Of a DNA stretch of 64,000 nt, positions 1 through 8,797 are shown piece after piece. The stretch is from Euglena gracilis (Eukaryota; Euglenida; Euglenophyceae; Euglenales): NCBI GenBank assembly GCA_039621445.1, contig CP154957.1, positions 26,892,541 through 26,956,540 of the forward strand, given 5' to 3'. The notes beneath the pieces were generated by a model. It did no database searches, was not told where the DNA came from, and worked only from the letters and a program-made list of their open reading frames with translations. Position 1 is the stretch's first letter; every line of letters starts with the position of its first letter. A program made the translations under genes and the position numbers.

Positions 1-1735
1 TTGTTCAGCCAGGGGTCACTGCTGTTGCGGATCATATTGATCCTAGCCTGGCGAGTGTTGAGGGGGTCTACTCTGGACAATACGTCCTCAGTCCAAAATG
101 GCTCATCGGCCTCGTGAGGGACATTTGACCGAATCGGTCTGATTGTGGGTTTGCGCTTAGCGCCTTCAGAGGTTGCAGCCAAATAGCTGGCCATGGGTAT
201 TGTGGGCCTATGGCCTGTCCCAGAGCCATCTCCACCAGACGGTGGTGACTCATCATCCCGGCGGCTTTCACCGGGCTTGCAGCCTTCGGCTGTGGGTTTA
301 GCCTTAGGCTTTTTATGTTTGCCATATCGGCGTGCTTCTTTTGGGTCTGCCGGAGGTAGTGGTCGTTCCGCCTTCGGCGGTGCCGGTGCTGCCGGTTTGG
401 CAGGAGGTGCCGATGCTGCCGGTTTGGCAGGCGGAGGTTGCATTTCCGCCGTTGGCGGTGTTGGTGCAGCTGGTTTAGCTGCTGGGACATCTAACTCCAT
501 TGGAGTTGTAGCCGTAGGCTGTACGGCTGTTGAGCTGCTATCTGCCGTAGTAACCCTTTGGGTTTCGGGAGGGGATGTGGCTGGTGAGCCTCGAGGGGTC
601 AGTACTGCTGATACTGCGGACATCGCCGCGGTCAGCCCCTGTAACACACCACCTAAAACACCTGTAGGTATTGTTGGTGATGCGACAGGTTCTGTCGGGG
701 TTGGTGCCGTTGGCACTGCGGGTAAGGAGAGGGGTGGTACGGGAGGTACCGGTGGCCGTTCGGCCTCGGATGCAGGAGATTCCGTCTCTGAGCTGACATC
801 TCCTTCAGGCGGAAGGGGTGTCCTGGAGCCTTTTGGGACTAATGGAAGGGCTGATGGCTGAGGTTCATCAGCACATATGTCTTCCAGGCCTTCCATGCGG
901 TCTTCACCGCCCTCACCATCACTCTCCTCACTGTCCTCCACCGTTTCTGGTGAAGCGGCAGGGGCCGCTGGCTGTTCCGCTATAGCGGTGGGCACAGTTG
1001 TTGGTTGCGCAATCGCGCTGGTGGGGGGTGCCGCAGTAGCGGGCTGGGGTGAAGAGGTAGCGACAGAAGATTGACTCTCCTGAAATCCCATAGGGATAAA
1101 TGGTTCCGCAGTAGCCGATAGGCTGGAACCTAGGTAACGCCGACCGCGCCCAATTCCGGGTGGGGGTGTCCCACCAGGAATACCCTGGGGAACAGGCGTT
1201 GCCGGTTGCGGCTGCGTTGTGGGTACTGATGCCGGTTGCGGCTGTGTTGAAGGTTCCGATGGCGGAACTTCCGAAGCCGGTTGCGGCTTTGGGACAGGTG
1301 CCTGTGGCACCTGTCTTTTCCGTAATCGGAAAAGATCCCATGGTTTCCTTTCGTCTTCAACCATTCTGTGGTTGAAGCGCAGGAGGGGTAGGGCCATGCC
1401 CAGCTCGTTCCGTCTGCCGCCTTGGAAAAACGGCTGGAACAACGCTCTATCGAGCGTATCGCCGAATCGGCGTTTGACATAATCGTCTATGCTTTCCTTT
1501 TCGAACCGTGGCCTGATGGGGACATAGTCCGGAGGAAATTCCCTATCGGGATTGAGATAATAATATATCTCCATAATCTGGCAGGTCCAAGCCCTGAACC
1601 AGAATTGCTGCAAATACAGCAGGAGCTGACGGTGGTTGCGTCGCCCATTCGAGCTTTGGTGAACATCCTTTGGATTTCTGCAAAGGTGCAGGAGCATGAT
1701 GCGCTTTGGCGCTGTCTGCGGGATATTGGCCTGTT
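1..1735 (-). CDS. C-terminal part of the chromovirus post-pol ORF (ORF3), open at the left edge
   Basis: Reading leftward in the minus frame whose codons begin at plus positions divisible by 3, no stop occurs from the TRIM insertion to the first base, so at least 575 codons are open and the true end lies outside the window. The protein begins with a short aromatic and basic domain (for example MEIYYYLNPDREFPPDY near 1550, KESIDDYVKRRFGD near 1480), then changes to a long Pro/Ala/Thr-rich tail with an acidic patch near 900-950. It has the same composition style as the segment at 2764-5767. It is the continuation of that ORF: removing the TRIM and one target-site copy (1,028 nt) puts both halves in the same frame. 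No family is recognised and no membrane segment is seen. Plus-strand Gly/Ala-rich ORFs here are its shadows. Confidence 0.75.
1731..1735. repeat. Target-site duplication of the TRIM, left copy
   Basis: The five bases CTGTT directly abut the left LTR terminus and are identical to 2759-2763 at the other end. Five base pairs is the usual duplication for LTR elements. Confidence 0.9.
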
Positions 1736-2068
1736 TGTATACGTCGGTCGTCACCACCCGCCGTTGGACGGCCACGGGGCAGCTCATACTACTTGCCGTG
1801 GCACGCCCTCAGGCGGGGAACTACACCCAAGGTCCGGCCAACCAGTGTCTCGTCCTTGGGCGCAGTTACACGCGCCAGTCGATCCCCGCGGTATGCCCTC
1901 TGCCCGTACGGGATCGACCAGGACTCACACGGCGGGACCTGGGTCTCGAACCCACGACCTCCCGCGTGTGAGCCCAGCACCTTACCGAATAAGCTACTCG
2001 AGCGATACTCGGCTTGGTACTACGCGCCGGCTACCAACCTCCGTAGGATCTCCCGTCTGCCGCACACA
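1736..2068 (-). repeat. 3' LTR of the TRIM
   Basis: 333 bp, starting TGTGTGCGG and ending GTATACA on the minus strand. It differs from the 5' LTR by single substitutions near 1831, 1858, 1965 and 1986. The 1965 change lies in the anticodon-stem region of the tRNA-like sequence. Confidence 0.92.
1932..2003 (-). promoter_or_regulatory. tRNA-Val(CAC)-like Pol III promoter in the 3' LTR
   Basis: Second copy of the 72-nt tRNA-like sequence. The B box GGTTCGAGACC (1942-1952) and the A-box-like segment (about 1985-1996) are kept, and the anticodon loop is CTCACAC. The stems are imperfect, so it is a promoter relic or pseudo-tRNA rather than a good tRNA gene. Confidence 0.7.
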
Positions 2069-2078
2069 CTCCCCTCCC
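2069..2078 (-). other. Polypurine tract of the TRIM
   Basis: The minus strand reads GGGAGGGGAG immediately before the TG of the 3' LTR, the expected place for the plus-strand primer. Confidence 0.85.
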
Positions 2079-2416
2079 AAGAGCCTTACTACACTAGCCC
2101 ACTGCGTCACTATGGCCGTGGCCCCTGCAGCTCGGGTTATGCCTCACACGGCCCTAGTTGGCTGAGTGCTTCTCACGAGTACTGCGTCACCAGGCTGCCG
2201 ACCCCTGCAGCTCGGGTTTGCTATTGCCGGCAGTTTACGTGTTGTCGACTTCCACGGGCTCTGCCGCCTTGGAGCGTCCCCCTTAGCATCGGCTTGAGAC
2301 TTTGGAACGGTGTAGGAGTTTCAGTCGCCCTAGACTCGGCGCGTCCGCCTCCGCCTTCCGGGCGCCGTGGGGTCAGGCTCTGACTTCCCGGTTCGTGTGG
2401 CATTAGACGGGTTCCC

Positions 2417-2425
2417 CTGCTACCA
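2417..2425 (-). other. Primer-binding site of the TRIM (initiator tRNA-Met type)
   Basis: The minus strand reads TGGTAGCAG directly after the terminal CA of the 5' LTR with no spacer. Nine bases match the complement of an initiator tRNA-Met ending CTGCTACCA. The same nine bases occur upstream of gag in the neighbouring chromovirus (15639-15647). Confidence 0.88.
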
Positions 2426-2758
2426 TGTATACGTCGGTCGTCACCACCCGCCGTTGGACGGCCACGGGGCAGCTCATACTACTTGCCGTGGCACGCCCTC
2501 AGGCGGGGAACTACACCCAACGTCCGGCCAACCAGTGTCTCGTCCTTTGGCGCAGTTACACGCGCCAGTCGATCCCCGCGGTATGCCCTCTGCCCGTACG
2601 GGATCGACCAGGACTCACACGGCGGGACCTGGGTCTCGAACCCACGACCTCCCGAGTGTGAGCCCAGCACCTTACGGAATAAGCTACTCGAGCGATACTC
2701 GGCTTGGTACTACGCGCCGGCTACCAACCTCCGTAGGATCTCCCGTCTGCCGCACACA
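2426..2758 (-). repeat. 5' LTR of the TRIM
   Basis: 333 bp with TG...CA ends, flanked on the right by the CTGTT duplication and on the left by the primer-binding site. It contains the better preserved copy of the tRNA-like sequence. Confidence 0.92.
2622..2693 (-). promoter_or_regulatory. tRNA-Val(CAC)-like Pol III promoter in the 5' LTR
   Basis: Exactly 72 nt can be laid out as a tRNA without CCA: partial acceptor pairing, A-box-like TAGCTTATTCCG (2675-2686), anticodon loop CTCACAC giving CAC with U33 and A37, variable loop AGGTC, a T stem with four of five pairs, and the exact B-box consensus GGTTCGAGACC (2632-2642). Acceptor and D stems are poorly paired, so a mature tRNA is unlikely. As an internal Pol III promoter it would start transcription inside the LTR and read leftward through the primer site. 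Confidence 0.75.
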
Positions 2759-2763
2759 CTGTT
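2759..2763. repeat. Target-site duplication of the TRIM, right copy
   Basis: CTGTT, identical to 1731-1735. It belongs to the ORF3 coding sequence (part of a Gln-Gln-Ala stretch once the insertion is removed). Confidence 0.9.
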
Positions 2764-5700
2764 GGCCTTCCTCGTCCTGGCCTTCGGCCTGTGGTTGAGT
2801 ACTGCGTACTCCGAATCCCCAGAAGTCCACTGCAAACTTTTCGTGACAGTGGGTGCATCTGACGATATACGTCTGGGGGAAGCGGAGGTCAATATCGACC
2901 ACTTCAAAATGATAGGCATATTGCCAGCGGTAGAAGACTTGCAGATTGCTGCAGAACATGTTCTCTGCCAATTTGGCAATATTGTCAGGCAGTGGGTAGA
3001 TTTCCCACTCCAGGCCTTTTGGGCCTACACTGCGAATGCAGTCGAATAACTGCCGTAGCAAATCTTTACCTGTATTGTATCGGTCTTCCCGACCGCAATC
3101 CAGATAAGGATATCGACAGGAGTTCAGGAATCTGCCGAAATTTTGGGTGGGGTATCCCGCCCAGAACCAAACGTGCCAGAATCCCGGCAGACCGTCCAGT
3201 ATCGGACCGAGAATTACGTTGCCCTCATAGGCATACAGGGTTCCATCGTGGTGGAACTCACGATTACGCTCCAAATAGAGCTGTCTGGTCACAGTCACGA
3301 CGGGGGATGCAACCAGCATTGGAAGAGAAAGTTCGTTTTGAAACTTTCTCATGGCCTCGAATGCGAGTGCATGAATCTCTTTGATGTGCTCGAATAGAGC
3401 TTCCATGTCGTCCTCATAGACGTTCCGGTATTGGCCTTTCTGGCCTTTGCCTTGGCCTTTTTGGCCTGCTGTCGGTGCTCGTTTGGGAGCACTTTTGGCT
3501 TTACCCTTGCCCGATCGGGCTTCGCTTCGGGCAATCTCTTCTCTAGCTTGTTTCCAAGCATGAGGATTGAGATGGGCTGCAAAACGAGGGCCTATAAAGG
3601 CAGGATTCATATCGCTTGTTGTTCCAAGCAATTCCTGCGGGGCATAAGCCATTTTGGCTGCTGGGTAAGCTGCAGGTTGATCCTGCATATCCGCCAAAAA
3701 TGGTGGATTATTGATAGGGAGGGGTTCGCCTCTAGGCGGATCGATGTAAGTGGGGTTGCGTGTACGTTCACGCGTGTCATCCAGTATTTTCTGGACGCGT
3801 GCACGCTCAGCAGCTTCGTGCTCGATTTCTGCCCTATGGGCTCTCTGGGCCAGTTCAGCCTGTTCGAGCTGCTGCTGTGTGGGTTCAGGAACAGGCAGTA
3901 CCTCGGTGGTGGCCTGTTGGCCTGGAGGTACCGGTGTTTCCTGGGATGCCGGCGCCATTGGCGCTGCTACAGGCTGGTGCGCCGTTGGCGCTGCTACCGG
4001 CAATGGCGCCGTTGGCGCTGCTGGAGCTGCCGGCGCTGCTGCTTTTGCTGGCACCGGCCGGGGGTTTTGCGCCATTGGCGCTGGCTTAGCCGGCGCGGCA
4101 TACGGTACGGGCACGGGAGGGGGTGCGGCCTGTTGGCCACCCGGCGCCCGTCGTTGCTGTGCTGGGGTAGCCTGTCTGGCTGGGGCTGGGGCAGGGGCCG
4201 GGGGTTTCGGTCTCCCCATTGGGGATGAAGATTCTGGCCTGCCCCGTTTACTACCTAGGTCTGCTGGCCTGTACGGCTGTGACGCATATCTGCGTTCTGC
4301 AGACCGTGGGCCCTGAAGCTGCTCCAGGGACTGGTAGTACTGGATGGCCTGCTGAGGTGATGAAGCGAGGTGCTGGGAGAGGTTCAGGTGCCGTTGGCAC
4401 ACCTCTTCCACGGCCATTCGGCCTTCGGCCTCGGCTCGCTCCACGTCCTCAGCCCAGGATCCAGGATCCTGAGCCACCGACATATCCCGTTGTACGGGTA
4501 ACTGACTTCCAGCTTCCAGATGGGCTGGATAAGGAAATGGTGGTTGTGCTGTTGACGGTTGCGTCATTGGCTCCGCATATTGCGTTGGTGGTTCCCGATA
4601 TTCGGGTGGTGGTGGTCTCGGCATACGAGTTGGGGACTGTGCATCGCGAAAAATTCGTGATGGCTGCACCGTTGGTGCTGGGATGTCTCCCATCTCGCTT
4701 TCCTCCACTGGGGGGCTATGCTCCCGCATGTATTCGGTGAATGCACCTGCGTGATGGCGTATCCGCGGGATAGGCGGTACTGGAATACCCAGTGTACGCA
4801 TGCTGACCTCAGGGGGATATTCCCCGGGCATGAAGTACACTTTTCCTGTCATCAAAGTCTGGCCGCATGCGCACCATTGTGCAATGGGCCTATTGGCCAG
4901 GCCCAGAATTTGACGACAGTGGGTATCCCACAGCACCTGTAGAGATGGGTCTACTCTCTCTAGGTTGCTGGCCCGCAAGGCCGTTCGCAGAGTCTTCTCT
5001 GCGAGATTCACCAATTCTGCGGTGAAGGCGGGGTATGGCACCGTTGGTGCTGCCTGTGGCGTCTCATGTGCCACAGGGATCGCGTAAGCGGATATACTAC
5101 TGCTGCTAGCTGCGGTTTGGGCAGCGGGTTCCCGGACGGGATAAGCAGCAGGTTGGGGCATCGCCTGTACGGCGTGTACTTGATGTGGGGTACCCTGTAC
5201 GGGTTGAGATTGGGGTTGGGATTGGGGTTGCTGAGATGTCACATACTGTGGGGTATACAGGATGGGAGGTGAGGGACCAGGCATGGCGTAATGCGCCTGC
5301 TCCATTGGAGGTGCCTGTCCCTGCCTCGCATACTGTTGTTGTTCCATTGGAACTTGGTGTACCTGCTGGGGTTGTGACTGTTCCATTGGAACTTGATATG
5401 CCTGTTGAGGCTGTGCCGCATATGCAGCTCCCATTGGCACAGAAGCCGCATAAGCGACAGGTGGCGGTTGCGCCTGAGATGGGGGCGGCATTTGTGCCTG
5501 AGAGGGGGGCGGCATTTGTGCCTGAGAGGGGGCTGACATATGTGACTGAGAGGGGTATGGCATTTGTGCCTGAACCATTTGAGGGGGGGGTGGCATTTGT
5601 GCCTGAGCCGAATAAGCGGCTGGAGGGGGTTGATATACCGCATATGCGGGCGCCCCTTGGGCTGGGGGTGCCGCCGCATAGGCGTGTGGGGGGTAGGGAG

Positions 5701-5767
5701 GGAGGGCATACTGTATAGAGGGCGGACCGGGGCCGCGCCCTGGATCTTGCATCGGTCCGGGGACCAA
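2764..5767 (-). CDS. N-terminal part of the chromovirus post-pol ORF (ORF3), interrupted by the TRIM
   Basis: About 1,001 codons from the Met codon at 5767 to the insertion, after which the frame runs about 26 residues into the LTR. Roughly the first 260 residues are rich in Pro, Gln, Ala and Tyr with repeated AQMPPPSQ-type units. Middle stretches (about 520-640) are Ala/Pro-rich, a Lys/Gly-rich basic patch follows (about 745-780), and the last 180 residues form an aromatic-rich probably folded domain ending in a CxxC pair (C971, C974). It starts only about 100 bp after the integrase-chromodomain stop, too little for two LTRs, and no polypurine tract lies between, so it seems to be part of the same element in the env position. 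No signal peptide or membrane segment is visible, so it is not an evident envelope. PPEY and PTAP strings occur but may be chance in Pro-rich sequence. Function unknown. Confidence 0.75.
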
Positions 5768-5870
5768 AAGGCAAAAAGTAGCTTTGATGAGCTGTAGAAA
5801 AAGAAGAGAGAAATGAATTGGGTTTGGGAGAAAAACACAGGGAGGGGAGGAAAAGGCCTATAGGCCGATT
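5768..5870. other. Short spacer between pol and ORF3
   Basis: 103 bp with a purine-rich plus strand. No LTR, primer site or minus-strand polypurine tract is present. This is the main argument that ORF3 is not the gag of a separate downstream element. Confidence 0.6.
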
Positions 5871-8401
5871 TCAGAAATTATTCACAGAAATGTCTATGTT
5901 ATTTCTTTTATTCCATAGCTTCCAGTCCTGTTGGACATAACCAATAAAACTGGAGGCTGGCTCCCAGGTGTCCTCCTCTGGCCCATAGCCTTTCCACCTG
6001 ACCTTCCAGTAGTGGACTCCTCGATCAATTTTGTGATCGAGAATTTTGTCCACCACAAAATCATCCGTTTCGGGTAACTTGGAACGGGGCTTGAAATAAA
6101 GGCACGGTAGTGCTTTGCCATTAGGCGGGGAAAGATATGGCTTGAAATCATCCATGTGAACATCCTCGATCCCGTTGGGCAGTGCCACCCTATAGCGGCC
6201 ACTGTTACCAACGCGTTCGAGTATTTCACAGGGCCCGAGCCAGAGGGGGTCTAGCTTGGAAGCCTGCATACGGATTCGGCTATTCCGAACCCATACGCGA
6301 TCACCAGCACTATAGCCAGGTGATTTGAATTCTTGTAAAAATTTATTTCTCTTTTGAGAATGGATATCAGTAATGCGTTTCTGAACAGTAGTTCTGAGAG
6401 ACTCTACCTCAGAGAACCATGTCTCACAGGTTACGCTACTTCGAGCTGGTCTCTCTGATGGTATATCACCAATTGCTGGGGGTTCTCGCCCAAAAACAAT
6501 TTTGTATGGGGAGTGGGGTAAAACTAAACCCGGTAGGGTGTTTATATAAAAGAGGGACCATGGCAAAACCTGGACCCAGGCCTGGCGCGAATCAGCCAGT
6601 GAAAGACGGAGCATATTTACAACAGCTTTCACTGCTGCCTCGGCGCGGCCATTGCCCTTCGGGCGATATATAATGGAAAAATGCTGTTCGATTCCCAGTA
6701 AACCACATAGGGTTGTGAAGAATCGAGAGGAGATCAAATGATCTTGATCACTGACAATCTCATTCGGTAAGCCCATTAGGCATATGCACTTCTCCATAAA
6801 TATTTGCGCTAAAATTTGCGCGGTCAACCCTGCCTTTTGGCATGGAATGGCTACTATGTAACCACTCAGCCTACAGACGACAACAAAAACATAATCGTAA
6901 ATTTTGCCGTCTGATCCTTTGCAAGGTTCTAATTCCAGAAAATCCATGCAGAGGGACGTAAAAATGTCAGGGGGTACGGGGAAAAAATCAAGCGTACCAG
7001 GGGGGGTACCTCTGCGCGGTTTTACCGCTTGACAAATTTGGCACCGTTGCGAAATTTGCAAGCAGCGCGAATGCAAATCGTTTTCTTTCAGGGTTGTACA
7101 GTACCTGCGACCCACCAAAGAAAGAAGTTTGGGGGCCCCAGGGTGACCTTGGTTGTGATAACACAAAAGTACTTCATCAACCAAGTCACGGGGTATACAA
7201 TATTTATATCCCGCATCATCGCGGTAAACCAACCGTAAAGGGGAAAGGGAATAATTATGTACAACCTCGCCATTGCGCAGTCTGTGCACTATCGTGCTAT
7301 ATACAGGGTCATGGGAATAATCCCATTCGCGAAAGAAGAGGGGGGAAGGAGATTCAGATCGCGTAATGCGACGGGGACCAGGTGTGCGGCCTCGCCGCCT
7401 TCTCCCCCGTATAGGAGAGACTGGCAACGAACGAAAAATCGATGAAACGGGAAAAGAATCCAACATATCGTCGGCTGCGTCATATCGACGTGCATTCATC
7501 AGCCTCTTGGCTTCCATGAAAGGTGGCATCACCTTCATCCGGGTTACCGGGGTAATGCCAGGTGCTCGACTGAGCGGGTCTGCTACTTTTTGTGTATGGC
7601 CAGGGGTATATACAACCACTAGGTTGAACTGGCTCAAAAATTCATGCCATCGGCATCTTCGGCCTACGGATGACATGGCTTTGTTCAGATCCTCGGTATA
7701 CCAGTGTTGAAGACTCTCATGGTCAGTCAACACCAGTATTTGCACCAAGGAGCTGGCGACCCAGCTACGGAATTTTTGTAAAATAAGTACGATTGCGTAC
7801 GTTTCCTTCTCACGGATACTCCATTTAACTTGGCCTTTGCCATCTTCACCTTGTAGCTTTCTGCTGAAGAATGCTACAGGGCGCAATTCGTTAGCCGCGT
7901 TATGCTGGCTTAGAACACCGCCTACAGCATAATCGCTGCTATCGACTTCTAGCACATAAGGCTTGTAGGGATCCGCGATGTCGAGTACGACATTTTCAAG
8001 CATTAGCTTTTTAATGCTCTCTAGAGCTTCACGCATATCTGCGTCCCATTTGACTTTGGTATTTTCGGGTGCGCGATTTTTGAGTTGCCTCGATAGAGGT
8101 ACCGCGATTTTCGCGAAATCTTTCATGTAAATCGCGTAATATTGGGCTAATCCCAAAAATCCTTTCAAATGGGTGATGGTCTTGATGACCTCAGGTGTCC
8201 ATTTCTTAATGGCCTCTAGTTTGCTAGGCGCCGCTCGGCGTTGGCCATTATTGAGAATGTGACCGCAAAACTTTATCGTTTCGCGAAATAAGTGCATTTT
8301 GGCACCTTTGACAAAGAGTCTGTGTTTGAGAAATGCGGCTAATACCGCGCGAACATCACGATAGTGAATGTCGAGAATATTCTCGTGTGTATTCGCTGAA
8401 G
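5871..8401 (-). CDS. pol: Chromovirus pol: RNase H, integrase and chromodomain
   Basis: The frame is open from the C-run break near 8401 to the stop at 5871; the first Met at 8297 is internal. RNase H shows [16 protein letters not shown], a Glu in REKETYAIV and [10 protein letters not shown]. The integrase zinc region has HNQGH and CQIC (HHCC). The core shows CMDFLELEP (near 6942), VSDQDHLI (near 6750) and RAEAAVKAV (near 6640), giving DD35E spacing between the last two. A chromodomain closes the protein (about 5943-6060: [20 protein letters not shown] and [11 protein letters not shown]), which in chromoviruses steers integration to marked chromatin. All catalytic residues I can place are present. 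Belongs to the chromovirus branch of Ty3/gypsy. Confidence 0.93.
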
Positions 8402-8797
8402 GAGGGGGGTACCAACCAAAACATCATCAATGTATACCAGCGCAAACGGTAAATCCCGTAAGACCCATTGGATCATGCGCTGAAACATTGCTGGTCCATT
8501 CTTAACACCCATTGGTAAAACCGTCCATTGGTAAACACCTTTGGATGTTACAAAAGCCGTATAGGCTTGCGAATCGGGATCCAGATGCATTTGGTGGAAA
8601 CCATCCTCCAGGTCGAAAATTGACCACAAGCGGTTATCCGCTTGTTTTGTGATAAGGTCCTCTATTAGAGGTAACGGGAATGGGTCATCCTTAGTCTGTG
8701 AATTTAAGTACCGATAATCCAGTACTAGCCTCCACTTTTTCTGACCTGATGGGTCTGGGGGCTTAGGAACCACAAAAGGCTTGGGAGGTCCATTCAC
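8339..8797 (-). CDS. pol: Chromovirus reverse transcriptase core, frameshifted on both sides
   Basis: Encodes the RT fingers and palm: [26 protein letters not shown] (motif A Asp), and the active site YIDD at 8423-8434 followed by VLVGTP. Upstream, the protease-RT frame ends a few codons into the shared region around 8765-8800, and the reading changes frame at a TTTT run. Downstream, a run of six C (8402-8407 on the minus strand) shifts the frame into a premature stop at 8339, while the other frame continues the thumb region. Either true mutations or two one-base length errors. Confidence 0.9.
   Translation of the reverse strand: MNGPPKPFVVPKPPDPSGQKKWRLVLDYRYLNSQTKDDPFPLPLIEDLITKQADNRLWSIFDLEDGFHQMHLDPDSQAYTAFVTSKGVYQWTVLPMGVKNGPAMFQRMIQWVLRDLPFALVYIDDVLVGTPLLQRIHTRIFSTFTIVMFARY

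Larger units (their letters stand above)
1736..2758 (-). mobile_element. Complete TRIM-type non-autonomous LTR retrotransposon with tRNA-like LTRs
   Basis: A 1,023-bp element lying in minus orientation inside ORF3. Two 333-bp direct repeats (2426-2758 and 1736-2068) differ at four positions by eye (about 98.8 percent identity) and have TG...CA ends. A 5-bp duplication CTGTT flanks it. Directly after the 5' LTR is TGGTAGCAG, complementary to the 3' end of an initiator tRNA-Met ending CTGCTACCA, and directly before the 3' LTR is a purine run. The 357-bp interior has no convincing ORF, so mobilisation would need proteins in trans. The sense strand contains no TTTT anywhere in the element, so a Pol III transcript starting in the 5' LTR would not meet a simple terminator inside. 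High LTR identity implies recent insertion. Confidence 0.93.

Noticed and set aside
193-861. 222-codon Gly/Ala-rich plus-strand ORF
   Set aside because: It is the complement of the Pro/Ala-rich ORF3 on the minus strand, which is open over a far longer distance.
2622-2693. Functional tRNA-Val gene
   Set aside because: Acceptor, D and anticodon stems have several mismatches, so only promoter function is plausible.
1736-2758. Two tRNA-derived SINEs
   Set aside because: First impression because of the A and B boxes. The two copies are instead LTRs of one element: TG...CA ends, one shared CTGTT duplication, primer site and polypurine tract.
2764-5767. Retroviral envelope or late-domain protein
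   Set aside because: No signal peptide, membrane segment or cysteine pattern. PPEY and PTAP strings are expected by chance in such Pro-rich sequence.
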